Positions 8,831 to 16,399 of a DNA stretch of 64,000 nt are shown in pieces (within the stretch, counting starts at the first letter, position 1; each line of letters opens with the position of its first letter). The DNA is taken from assembly GCA_934899185.1 (NCBI GenBank), contig CAKXYI010000002.1, forward strand, positions 186,001 through 250,000, in the 5' to 3' direction. A program made the translations under genes and the position numbers. Below the pieces are notes generated by a model. That model did no database searches, was not told the DNA's origin, and saw only the letters and a list, made by a program, of their open reading frames with translations. Source of the stretch: an uncultured Lachnospiraceae bacterium (lineage in GTDB: Bacteria; Bacillota; Clostridia; Lachnospirales; Lachnospiraceae).

Positions 8831-9448
8831 ATGAAGAAAGTTATTATTGTTATAGGTATTACTGCGGTTATCTTGTTGGGAATAGCCATGGTGATGTCGG
8901 TCGAAAATCAAGATATAATTATTGATGGAAATAATATCACTTCGTATAATTTTGAACGAGGCATAAAAGATCAGTATTATGATTCACTAAATGATGCGGT
9001 CGCAGATATTGTACCGAAATCAAAAGAGGTAATTATGGAAGAAAACGATCAAAACATTACGATTGTTTTTGCCATAGAAAAAGGTACGGTTTCTGGATAT
9101 GAAATATTACATCGAAAAGATGGTAAATATGAATTCATCGGAGAGCGAAAAACACAATTTGTCTCTGGACTAGATAGAAAAAAATATTCTGACGAGGAAA
9201 CTTTTAAGGCAGATTTGAGTGTAAGTTTTTTGAGTACATATCGTAATCTGATAAAAATTGGCGAAAAATATGAAGTCATACCGGCATGGGGGATTTCTGA
9301 GTTGGCTGATATTTGCAATTATAATGTGGATGGTATTTCAGTTAGTAGTTACCAACAATTTCAGTATGATGATAAGGAATATTATCTATGGTTTATTGCG
9401 GATGTGTCCCAAATTGATTCTATGAAAGATGTGACAATAAACAACTAA
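8831..9448 (+). CDS. Membrane-anchored extracytoplasmic protein, unknown function
   Basis: 205 aa. One N-terminal hydrophobic helix (residues 3-23, KVIIVIGITAVILLGIAMVM) without a lipobox Cys, so it is probably an uncleaved anchor with the remaining 180 residues outside the cell. The outside part is acidic and hydrophilic. No family recognised. AAGGA lies 10 bases upstream of the ATG; the next gene begins 10 bases after the stop, so they form one transcript. Confidence 0.6.
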   Translation: MKKVIIVIGITAVILLGIAMVMSVENQDIIIDGNNITSYNFERGIKDQYYDSLNDAVADIVPKSKEVIMEENDQNITIVFAIEKGTVSGYEILHRKDGKYEFIGERKTQFVSGLDRKKYSDEETFKADLSVSFLSTYRNLIKIGEKYEVIPAWGISELADICNYNVDGISVSSYQQFQYDDKEYYLWFIADVSQIDSMKDVTINN

Positions 9449-9458
9449 GGATGAAAAT

Positions 9459-10310
9459 ATGATAAATATTAGTTCAAATATAGTAAGAAAAATGCAATCA
9501 TATAAAGTCGAATTACCTAAAAATCTATTTAAGTTTTTAGGTATGTTGGTAATATCATTAGGTGTTTTTATCTTTGTTGTTAGTTTGCTTACCAAGGAAT
9601 CGTTGACGTTATGTTTTTCTTTACTAGGCATCATAGGTGGCATGGGTGTCATTTTATTGGTAACACCAAAAATCTGGAAATTATATGTATCACAAGAGGG
9701 ATTAGAAAAGAAGTTCCTATGGAAAAAGACGAAATATGCGTTTGCAGATATTGATCATGTAGTCATAAAACAAAATCAGGATTTACATATCTATAGTAAG
9801 CAGGGACACAAACTTCTTGTAGATAGAATGTGTGTGAATTATGAAAAACTCAAAAAGACATTGCAGGAAATAGGACATATAAAGTGGATAGATGAAAATA
9901 ATCCGGAAATTGCAGAAGTTTTTCGGGTTCAACCACCTAGATATGAAAAGATAGCATATGCAGTCATCATTTTACCAAATTGTTTTATATTACTATGCTT
10001 AGGGCTTTTTACGGGAATTATCGCTATTATAATGGCTTTGTGTCTCTTGAATTATGAACAACAATACATTGATGTTGATGTCAAAAGACAGTGTATAGTG
10101 ATAAAAAGAAATTTTAAAAAGATAACCTATAGTTTTGAACAATTAGGAAGATTAAAAACAGAACCCAATATATTTTCGCCGGTGGAACAGAATTTTGTAT
10201 ATGTTACTATATATGACATGAATGATAAAAAATTATTTAAGATCAAAACCCAGGATCGTAATTTTATTGCTTTTCAAAAGGTATTTATGACAAACAGGAG
10301 AGAGCAATAA
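9459..10310 (+). CDS. Membrane protein with PH-like domains
   Basis: 283 aa. Two hydrophobic hairpins (about residues 25-70 and 170-205), each followed by a beta-rich cytosolic stretch: LYVSQEGLEKKFLWKKTKYA...IDHVVIKQ, and later IDVDVKRQCIVIKRNFKKIT. The pattern 'strand, ...G-L..., W-K-K-T-K, ...F-x-D-I' is that of bacterial PH-like domains attached to membranes. The N-terminus (MINISSNI) is copied at the start of the gene at 10749. AAGG precedes the ATG by 8 bases. Specific role unknown. Confidence 0.6.
   Translation: MINISSNIVRKMQSYKVELPKNLFKFLGMLVISLGVFIFVVSLLTKESLTLCFSLLGIIGGMGVILLVTPKIWKLYVSQEGLEKKFLWKKTKYAFADIDHVVIKQNQDLHIYSKQGHKLLVDRMCVNYEKLKKTLQEIGHIKWIDENNPEIAEVFRVQPPRYEKIAYAVIILPNCFILLCLGLFTGIIAIIMALCLLNYEQQYIDVDVKRQCIVIKRNFKKITYSFEQLGRLKTEPNIFSPVEQNFVYVTIYDMNDKKLFKIKTQDRNFIAFQKVFMTNRREQ
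10274..10294 (+). repeat. 21-base direct repeat, copy 2
   Basis: Identical to 8793-8813. Here it lies inside the 3' end of the PH-like gene (codons encoding FQKVFMTN), so this copy is probably the original and the one at 8793 the transplanted fragment. Confidence 0.7.
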
Positions 10311-10335
10311 TAACTAAAAGAGGAGGCAAAGAGAA

Positions 10336-10485
10336 ATGAAAACCAAAATCATTGCGAGTGGGGTGTCGCTGATCGCATTACATAAGGCAGAGAAAGTCTA
10401 TAAGGCGAATAAAGTGGCTGGCAAGATGAGCCTGCTAGGATTTATCCTGTTTGTTGTATTTGTGATATTTGACATGATTTTTTAG
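10336..10485 (+). pseudogene. Internally deleted copy of the 12108 membrane-protein gene (49 aa remnant)
   Basis: The frame MKTKIIASGVSLIAL is joined directly to HKAEKVYKANKVAGKM...FDMIF. The first 15 residues match the N-terminus and the last 34 match the C-terminus of the 284-aa protein at 12108-12962, so about 235 codons were lost in frame. The RBS (AGGAGG) and the stop are intact, so a 49-aa one-helix peptide could still be made. I call it a remnant, but a functional mini-protein cannot be excluded. Confidence 0.75.
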
Positions 10486-10497
10486 GGGGATTATCTC

Positions 10498-10752
10498 ATG
10501 TATTTAGAATTTAAACAAACGGAACAGGAACTGTATTCCGCAAGATTCGATATTGGGGAAAATGGAGATATCAAAGTTGGTCAGGCAACTATTCAAGGAT
10601 GGATAGGCGGCGCACAGGGAGAGTGGGATGTCGTATATAAAGGTCGTCGTATCTTTATAGAACCTGATGGAGATAGAAGTTTCAAACAGTCGCATCCCAA
10701 TGCATTTCATCCATGGCGTCCCCAGATGGTAAAAGAAGGAGATAAGCCATGA
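10498..10752 (+). pseudogene. Truncated paralogue of the 8086 tubby-like gene
   Basis: 84 aa. It aligns with the first 80 or so residues of the protein at 8086 (YLEFKQTEQELYSARFDI, then QATIQGWIGG), after which the rest is missing. AGGGGG lies before the ATG. The stop overlaps the start of the next gene (ATGA), so ribosomes could couple to it. Either a decayed duplicate or a stand-alone N-terminal domain. Confidence 0.65.
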
Positions 10753-11138
10753 TAAGTATTATTTCAAATATATCCAGTAAAAGTGAACCGCAAATCGATT
10801 ATCCTTTTTTTGTTGTAAATGGCAAGAAAGCAAAAATTAATAAAGATGAAATTTTAATTGATAAAACAGAACCCTTATCTATTAAAGCGGGATATGTATA
10901 TGGCGGAGAAAAGTTCGTCCATTTATCGACCACAATAACACCAACACAGGAAAACGAGTATTACCTATATAAAGTTGGTTTGCTTTTAGATGGAAAAGGT
11001 AAAATCAAGAAGATAGGAAAAATACGATATCGATTATATAGGATGTATCGATATTTGTTAAATCAATGGTGGGGATTGGGGATAGGTTTAGTAATAATCA
11101 TACTATTTTTAGTAAGATATTTAATTTTTATTAAGTAG
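10749..11138 (+). CDS. Small protein with C-terminal membrane anchor, unknown function
   Basis: 129 aa. A soluble N-terminal part of about 95 residues is followed by a basic stretch (KIRYRLYRMYRYLLNQ) and one C-terminal hydrophobic helix (LGIGLVIIILFLVRYLIFI), the arrangement of a tail-anchored protein. Its first 12 residues (MISIISNISSKS) resemble those of the gene at 9459, both in protein and DNA, while the rest does not. It overlaps the preceding truncated gene by 4 bases. No family recognised. Confidence 0.5.
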   Translation: MISIISNISSKSEPQIDYPFFVVNGKKAKINKDEILIDKTEPLSIKAGYVYGGEKFVHLSTTITPTQENEYYLYKVGLLLDGKGKIKKIGKIRYRLYRMYRYLLNQWWGLGIGLVIIILFLVRYLIFIK

Positions 11139-11161
11139 AAATCGAGAAAAGAGAGTGGCAT

Positions 11162-12085
11162 ATGGCATTCATATTTTTGAGTATTAGTATTATTATATAT
11201 TTCAATAGAATTTTCATTGGAAAGAAAATGAAAAGAGAAAAACAAAAATATATAATTTGGATGGATATGCGCAGTATCAGTAAGCTTTTTGATGTATTGT
11301 CCGTGATAACCATATGTGCTTGTTTTGTGGTTGATTTTATTTTTCTAGATGATGCTGTAAGAGAATCTATTTGGATATTACTCATTGAAATCATATGGGT
11401 GATATGTTTGTTGCTGGCTGCGATGATCTCTGACAGATATTATTGGGGAGAAAAAGAAGGCAGTCTTGTCAACCAACCTTGTTTTGGACAAGAAAAGAGT
11501 GTAAATTACGATGCTGTAGAATACTTTACTATTGAAGGCTCAGGAGATGTGAGGCTAAATCTGTGTGATCAGTCAAGTGTTATCCTACCATCCGCTGATC
11601 AAGTAATGACTACATACCTACAGAATTATCTGGTAGGAAAACACTTGAAATACAAAGACAGATTGATCCATGGTTCTGTTATGATGCATGAAAGTAGAAG
11701 TAGAAAAATTTTAGCGTCAGTAGTGTTTGTTACTGCTATCTTAATATTCCTTGCCGGTATATATTGGGAACCGGACAGCCAGATGTATCTACTGATTATA
11801 GGCTTCAGTCTATTTATGTTATTGGGGTCTACCTATGATCTGATAGCCAGATGTTATAATTATGTTCTGTTTGATGGAAAAGAAATTATAAATAGGCGAT
11901 TTTTACGAAAAAACATTGTAGTGACGACAAAGGATGTTAAGCAATACCGCGTCAGAGAGATTGACAATGCAGAAGTGATCGAACTTATAACGGCTGATAA
12001 TAGAAAGATCAAAATCAGTATGTTGTGGGATAACGCTTATATGATAGATACTTATATAAAGAAGTATCAGTGGAAAGAAGAATAA
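11162..12085 (+). CDS. Membrane protein with PH-like domain, unknown function
   Basis: 307 aa. Hydrophobic segments at about residues 3-18, 43-63, 70-92, 183-202 and 208-230. Between and after them are soluble stretches (VNYDAVEYFTIEGSGDVRLN; YNYVLFDGKEIINRRFLRKN) with the strand spacing of bacterial PH-like domains. It is organised like its neighbours at 9459 and 12108, as two membrane hairpins each with a cytosolic beta domain. The first ATG is used, but its RBS is weak (GAGAGTGG), so the start is uncertain. Function unknown. Confidence 0.55.
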   Translation: MAFIFLSISIIIYFNRIFIGKKMKREKQKYIIWMDMRSISKLFDVLSVITICACFVVDFIFLDDAVRESIWILLIEIIWVICLLLAAMISDRYYWGEKEGSLVNQPCFGQEKSVNYDAVEYFTIEGSGDVRLNLCDQSSVILPSADQVMTTYLQNYLVGKHLKYKDRLIHGSVMMHESRSRKILASVVFVTAILIFLAGIYWEPDSQMYLLIIGFSLFMLLGSTYDLIARCYNYVLFDGKEIINRRFLRKNIVVTTKDVKQYRVREIDNAEVIELITADNRKIKISMLWDNAYMIDTYIKKYQWKEE

Positions 12086-12107
12086 TTAAAAAAGGAGGAA
12101 AAGAGAA

Positions 12108-12962
12108 ATGAAAACAAAAATCATTGTAAGTGTGGCTTCACTGATTGCATTATCCCTGATCAGTGGTATGATCGATCTGCTTACCTATAGGAAAAGTCCA
12201 AAGAATTATACCAGATCTCTCAATAAATTTACCATGCGCACATCTATGACAATGTGTTTATATGGAGTAATTGGTGTTGGGATTGCTACGTTAGGCTTTG
12301 TGGGGTATTTGTGGCAATATGGGCTTGAAGATGAACTATCTGTATTTGCTGTGATGATGACCATAATTATAGTTTTTTTTGTGATGGGGCTTGCTTGTTT
12401 TCTGTATCCTATGCCGGGAGTCTGGGATATTGTTGTTGACGGAGAGGATATCACGGTAATTAAATTCTGGGTATTTCGAAAGTCGTTCAAGATCTCTGAT
12501 ATCGAAAAGTGTGTTATGCTGACCGGCGATATCCGGGTATATTGCAAGGGAAGGAAACGAGCAGCTTTTATGATAGATGCTATGATGAAGGGCGTCAACA
12601 ATTTCCTGAAAAGGATGGATAAAGAGGGCATCCCGGTGGAAGATAACAGACCGGATGCGAATGCTGAAAAAGAGGACTATCTGGATAAAGACCAAGAGGC
12701 GAAGATCACGGATAAGAATTATTTTATCAGTGTAGGTGTGGCAGTGCTTAGTCTGATCTATATGATAATGATAAGGCAGTTTATTTCTGTCTTTTTGATT
12801 TCAGCGATCATTCCATTGGTGGCATGGGGCTGGTTGGAGTGTATCCGTTATACACCGCACAAGGCAGAGAAAGTCTATAAGGCGAATAAGGTGGCTGGCA
12901 AGATGAACTTGATAGGATTTATCCTGTTCGTTGTATTTGTGGTATTTTATATGTTCTTTTAG
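12108..12962 (+). CDS. Membrane protein with PH-like domain, unknown function
   Basis: 284 aa. Hydrophobic segments at about 5-22, 47-68, 78-103, 205-240 and 262-284. A soluble beta-rich piece (VVDGEDITVIKFWVFRKSFK...IRVYCKGRKRAAFMIDAM) follows the third segment and resembles a PH-like domain. The ATG has a strong RBS (AAAGGAGG). The 49-aa remnant at 10336 derives from this gene or a sister copy. A terminator lies at 12976. Function unknown; membrane-associated sensing or protection is only a guess from context. Confidence 0.6.
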   Translation: MKTKIIVSVASLIALSLISGMIDLLTYRKSPKNYTRSLNKFTMRTSMTMCLYGVIGVGIATLGFVGYLWQYGLEDELSVFAVMMTIIIVFFVMGLACFLYPMPGVWDIVVDGEDITVIKFWVFRKSFKISDIEKCVMLTGDIRVYCKGRKRAAFMIDAMMKGVNNFLKRMDKEGIPVEDNRPDANAEKEDYLDKDQEAKITDKNYFISVGVAVLSLIYMIMIRQFISVFLISAIIPLVAWGWLECIRYTPHKAEKVYKANKVAGKMNLIGFILFVVFVVFYMFF

Positions 12963-12975
12963 GGAAAATATAGAT

Positions 12976-13016
12976 GGGAAGAATAGGCGTTTGCTCCTGT
13001 TCTTCTCATTTTTATT
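12976..13016 (+). terminator. Terminator of the membrane-protein island
   Basis: 12-bp stem (12976-12987 with 12996-13007, two G-T pairs) followed by CATTTTTATTTT. Confidence 0.7.
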
Positions 13017-13022
13017 TTGTCT

Positions 13023-13062
13023 TTTAGACCAAAATGGTCTAAAATAATGATAAATATATAAT
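13023..13062 (+). promoter_or_regulatory. Palindromic operator copy 2 with promoter of the DUF5684-like gene
   Basis: TTTAGACCA, three bases, TGGTCTAAA at 13023-13043, then TATAAT at 13057-13062. The -35 region falls inside the palindrome, as expected for a repressor site. Copy 1 is at 5554-5574 next to the XRE gene. Confidence 0.7.
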
Positions 13063-13096
13063 TTAAAAGACGAATCGAAGAAGAAGGGAGAAACAA

Positions 13097-13702
13097 ATGA
13101 TTATTACAGTATTAACGATCGTTGCATTATGGAAAATGTTTACCAAGGCAGGAGAAGCAGGCTGGAAGTGTCTGATACCAATTTACAATGTTTATATTAT
13201 GTATCAGATTGCGCGAAATGATGGCTTTGTAAAGATGATCATCTTTGCAGTAGCGGAAGGCTTGTGTTTTGCGCTTGGAGCAGGACTCATGGTGGCAGGT
13301 GCGATGGGAAGTCCTGTTGTGATGGTATTTGGTGTGTTAGCGTACATCGCAGGCATTGTAGCATGCGTCCTTTTGCTGATCGTTCAGTTTAGGATGTATG
13401 CAGATCTGGCACAGGCATTTGGGCATGAAAAAGGATTCGCATGGGGATTATTGTTACTGACCCCGATCTTTATCTGGATCATTGGACTTGGCAGTGATAC
13501 ATATGGTGGACAGGTTTCTTATGGCAATGCAGGTGGTATGCAGAATATGGGAATGCCGCAGAATGGAATGGCACCGAATGGAATGGCACAAAACGGGATG
13601 CCACAGAATGGAATGCAGCAGTCCAACATGCCTCAGCAGAATTTGCAGCAGAATACAGGTGCCTATATGCCACCGCAGTATCAAAATAACGATCAGAAAT
13701 AA
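13097..13702 (+). CDS. DUF5684-like membrane protein with Asn/Gly/Met/Gln repeat tail
   Basis: 201 aa. The N-terminal half has the GEAGWKCLIPIYNVYIMYQIA signature typical of DUF5684-type membrane proteins, with three further hydrophobic helices at about 40-62, 68-94 and 111-132. The last 65 residues are low-complexity: repeats of (Q/P)NGM with Q, P and N, for example NGMAPNGMAQNGMPQNGM. RBS AAGGGAG precedes the ATG. Expression is probably controlled by the palindrome at 13023. The biochemical role of the family is not known. Confidence 0.7.
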   Translation: MIITVLTIVALWKMFTKAGEAGWKCLIPIYNVYIMYQIARNDGFVKMIIFAVAEGLCFALGAGLMVAGAMGSPVVMVFGVLAYIAGIVACVLLLIVQFRMYADLAQAFGHEKGFAWGLLLLTPIFIWIIGLGSDTYGGQVSYGNAGGMQNMGMPQNGMAPNGMAQNGMPQNGMQQSNMPQQNLQQNTGAYMPPQYQNNDQK

Positions 13703-13728
13703 AATAGACGCAAAACGGTTAAAACAAG

Positions 13729-13809
13729 ATGATAGGTGGAGTGATCGTTCTGGTTATTGCACTTGTCGCGAATTGGCTCCATCAATTTAAGCCGGATGAA
13801 TATGTGTAG
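13729..13809 (+). CDS. Very small one-helix membrane peptide (26 aa), tentative
   Basis: A 26-residue frame: MIGGVIVLVIALVANWLHQF then KPDEYV. One hydrophobic helix and a short polar tail. It lies between the DUF5684-like gene and the acidic protein, with 3 bases to the next start. No strong RBS is visible, so it may be a leader for the next gene or chance. Confidence 0.35.
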   Translation: MIGGVIVLVIALVANWLHQFKPDEYV

Positions 13810-13812
13810 GCT

Positions 13813-14091
13813 ATGTTTGATGCTGAGTTCAAGGCAGAGACGGAGGATTATGTCTCACAGGATATTGGTACGAAGGATGAGGTATTAGAGTGGCGCGGAG
13901 AAGAATTAGATGAAGTGTTGGACATGATAGCAGAAGAGTATGTTGATTGGCTGGTGGACGGGGCTGATGCATGGCTGGATAATCCGGTATATGAGCAGCC
14001 GGAAGACCATATCGTATATGTGACACAGAATGACAATGATGTTTGGGAGATCAGCAATGATTCTGACGAAATTTTAGATTGGTTGATGTAG
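13813..14091 (+). CDS. Small highly acidic protein, unknown function
   Basis: 92 aa, soluble, very rich in Asp and Glu (about a third of residues) with few basic residues, and several Trp. Examples: WRGEELDEVLDMIAEEYVDW, DEILDWLM. Such composition is seen in DNA-mimic and inhibitor proteins, but nothing here proves that role. The RBS is weak; it may be translated by coupling from the 26-aa frame just upstream. Closed by a terminator at 14102. Confidence 0.5.
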   Translation: MFDAEFKAETEDYVSQDIGTKDEVLEWRGEELDEVLDMIAEEYVDWLVDGADAWLDNPVYEQPEDHIVYVTQNDNDVWEISNDSDEILDWLM

Positions 14092-14101
14092 AAGGGATGA
14101 G

Positions 14102-14136
14102 AAGGCAAGTCGAAAGGCTTGCCTTTTTGCTTTTTT
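14102..14136 (+). terminator. Terminator after the acidic protein
   Basis: AAGGCAAG (14102-14109) pairs with CTTGCCTT (14118-14125), followed by T-rich TTTGCTTTTTT. A damaged relative lies at 8773. Confidence 0.8.
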
Positions 14137-14152
14137 GCGAGAAATAAATTGA

Positions 14153-14181
14153 TTGTATAAATGGTAATGGGCAGTTATAAT
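14153..14181 (+). promoter_or_regulatory. Predicted promoter of the first Rpn-family gene
   Basis: TTGTAT (14153-14158), 17-base spacer, TATAAT (14176-14181). Its position argues against the ATG at 14161 and for the ATG at 14203. Confidence 0.6.
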
Positions 14182-14202
14182 ATAAATGTAGTCGGAGACT
14201 TT

Positions 14203-15198
14203 ATGAGAATGACTATATATTACAAGGGGGAGAAAGAGTTATTGAATACAGAATTAAAAAACGCGGTGAAAGCAACAGATGCAAAATCACAGTATGATAC
14301 ATGTGCGAAGCGGCTATTAGGACAAAAGAGCATACTGGCACATATACTGGTAAAGACAGTTGATGAATTTAAAGGCATGGATCCCAAGGATGTGGTTGGC
14401 TGCATCGAGGGAACACCACTTATCAGTACTGTACCCGTAGAACCAGGACTTACAAATGCTGTCAGAGAACAACATGGCAAGAGAGTAGTCGGTTTTAACA
14501 CAGAAAATGAAGAAATCAATGAAGGTCTGGTAAGATTTGACATTGTTTTCTATGTGCGTATGAAAGACGGTCTGTCACAGATCATTATAAATGTGGAAGC
14601 ACAGAAAGATGAGCCAAGGGGATACAAAATCCTAAATCGGGCAATCTTTTATGTGAGCAGACTGATTTCATCACAAAAAGAGCGTGATTTTGAAAATTCC
14701 AGTTATGATGACATCAAGCGCGTATATTCCATCTGGATATGTATGAATATGGCGGAGAATACCATGAGTCATGTGCACCTTACAAAAGAGGATCTGATCG
14801 GATCTTATGAATGGAAGGGCAATCTTGATCTGGTGAACATCATCATGCTGGGACTGTCACAGGATCTGCCGGAACACGATGAGACATATGAATTACACCG
14901 CCTGCTGGGAGCATTGCTGTCACAGGAACTTACAATAGATGAAAAACTAGATATAATTGGAAATGAATACGATATTCCTATTGAGGAGAACTTCAGGAAG
15001 GATGTGAGCGTTATGTGTAACTTGAGTCAGGGCATTGAAGAAAAAGGTATTGCGATAGGACGTGTGGAAGGTGAAGCAGGACTCATTATGAAAATGTATA
15101 AGAACGGCTTTACTGTAGAGCAGATTGCTATGGCTACGGATAAAAATGTAGAAGAAGTGAAGGCGATTATTGCAGGAAAGGAATCTGTGCTGGTATAG
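14203..15198 (+). CDS. Rpn-family PD-(D/E)XK nuclease (recombination-promoting nuclease/transposase-like)
   Basis: 331 aa. ELKNAVKATDAKSQYD near the start, then GLVRFDIVFYVRM and IIINVEAQKDE, giving the D...E-x-Q catalytic pattern of the PD-(D/E)XK nuclease core used by Rpn/YhgA-like proteins. These DNA endonucleases are linked to horizontal transfer and, in E. coli, to phage defence. Start: ATG 14203 has CGGAGA just upstream, and the predicted promoter overlaps the earlier ATG. Near the 3' end, CAGGA precedes an in-frame ATG at 15088 that would yield a 36-aa C-terminal product. A second Rpn gene lies at 29068. Confidence 0.75.
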   Translation: MRMTIYYKGEKELLNTELKNAVKATDAKSQYDTCAKRLLGQKSILAHILVKTVDEFKGMDPKDVVGCIEGTPLISTVPVEPGLTNAVREQHGKRVVGFNTENEEINEGLVRFDIVFYVRMKDGLSQIIINVEAQKDEPRGYKILNRAIFYVSRLISSQKERDFENSSYDDIKRVYSIWICMNMAENTMSHVHLTKEDLIGSYEWKGNLDLVNIIMLGLSQDLPEHDETYELHRLLGALLSQELTIDEKLDIIGNEYDIPIEENFRKDVSVMCNLSQGIEEKGIAIGRVEGEAGLIMKMYKNGFTVEQIAMATDKNVEEVKAIIAGKESVLV

Positions 15199-15273
15199 AG
15201 GTCCTTTTATGACAGAGGGAAAGAGTTTTATCTCAGAACAGGATAGATGAAATAAAGTGATGGCGTTGATAAT

Positions 15274-15308
15274 GGAAGAATAGGGAATCCTATTCTTCCT
15301 ATTTTTTT
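15274..15308 (+). terminator. Terminator downstream of the first Rpn gene
   Basis: Perfect 11-bp stem (15274-15284 with 15289-15299), GAAT loop, then TATTTTTTT. Confidence 0.85.
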
Positions 15309-15469
15309 CACTTCGTAAAATCTTTCCGTGGATATTTATAGTAAGAATCTCCTTTGTATTGATCTTTGAAAGATATAGTTTACATAAGAATGGAAAGAAA
15401 AACACTATTAGTGTAAAATAGATTAGGATCAACGCGAATGAGTGATTTCAGTAGAGAGGGAAAGAATTG

Positions 15470-16339
15470 ATGATAAAGAAAAAACGATGTATTTTATTGG
15501 CGATATTGCTTGCTATTGCATGTGCGATACTGCTGGCTGGCTTTGCCTATAAAAAGTATAAGGGAACATTGCCGGAAGAAGAAACCTCCGAACAGGCAGC
15601 TGATCTCGAGACAGAAGAGGATAAGACTACATCAGACAAAACGGATACCGATAAGGAACAAAAACAGGACGATATGGCATCTGATGTGACGACTGAAGAA
15701 CCTACCGCCAATTCCCATGTGGTTGTGATCGACCCGGGACACCAGGGCAGAGGTGATTCTTCCACAGAGCCAAATGGACCGGGATCAACCACGATGAAGG
15801 CTCGTGTGGCAGGTGGTACACATGGTACGACTACAGGTGTCTATGAGTATCAGTTGACACTTGCTATCTCCCAGCAGTTGCAGACCGAACTTGAAAACCG
15901 AGGCTATACAGTCTATATGACACGCACTTCCCATGATGTCAATATCAGCAACATGGAGCGTGCGCAGTACGCGACAAGTGTAGGTGGTGAGATTGCAGTG
16001 CGCATCCATGCCAATGGGGTGGATAATGCATCTGTGAGTGGGGCGATGGCATTGGCACCGTCCTCTACCAATCCTTATATTGCATATCTGGCAGACAGCA
16101 GTTGGAATCTGAGCAAGTGCGTCTTGGATTCTTATTGTGGAGCAACCGGCATGCGCAATCAAGGTGTCAGCACCAGTGATACCATGACGGGCATCAACTG
16201 GAGTACAGTTCCGGTTACGATTTTGGAGATGGGCTACATGACTAATCCGACAGATGATGTCAACATGGAAGATCCAGCCTATCAGGCACGCATGGTGCAG
16301 GGAATTGCAGACGGGATAGACGCTTATTTTGGTTTGTGA
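15470..16339 (+). CDS. Membrane-anchored N-acetylmuramoyl-L-alanine amidase (Amidase_3)
   Basis: 289 aa. An N-terminal hydrophobic anchor (about residues 6-27) is followed by an acidic Thr/Glu/Asp linker (30-80), then the zinc amidase domain: VVVIDPGHQG, the Glu of TTGVYEYQ, IAVRIHANG and the catalytic Glu in VTILEMGYMTNP. It cuts the amide bond between muramic acid and the stem peptide outside the membrane. ATG 15470 is used, with GAGAGGG 9 bases upstream; the in-frame TTG just before is less likely. No SPOR or SH3 wall-binding domain is present. Confidence 0.9.
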   Translation: MIKKKRCILLAILLAIACAILLAGFAYKKYKGTLPEEETSEQAADLETEEDKTTSDKTDTDKEQKQDDMASDVTTEEPTANSHVVVIDPGHQGRGDSSTEPNGPGSTTMKARVAGGTHGTTTGVYEYQLTLAISQQLQTELENRGYTVYMTRTSHDVNISNMERAQYATSVGGEIAVRIHANGVDNASVSGAMALAPSSTNPYIAYLADSSWNLSKCVLDSYCGATGMRNQGVSTSDTMTGINWSTVPVTILEMGYMTNPTDDVNMEDPAYQARMVQGIADGIDAYFGL

Positions 16340-16362
16340 AAAAATATACAACGTGTTATAAT
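16334..16362 (+). promoter_or_regulatory. Predicted promoter of luxS
   Basis: TTGTGA, 17-base spacer, TATAAT (16357-16362). The -35 overlaps the stop codon of the amidase gene. Confidence 0.65.
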
Positions 16363-16399
16363 GATTCGCGGATAAAATGTAGTAGAAAGGATGGAAAAG

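Noticed and set aside
13454-13684. Repetitive His/Ser-rich minus-strand frames opposite the DUF5684-like gene
   Set aside because: They are the complement of the NGM repeat DNA; no RBS and no independent coding signal.
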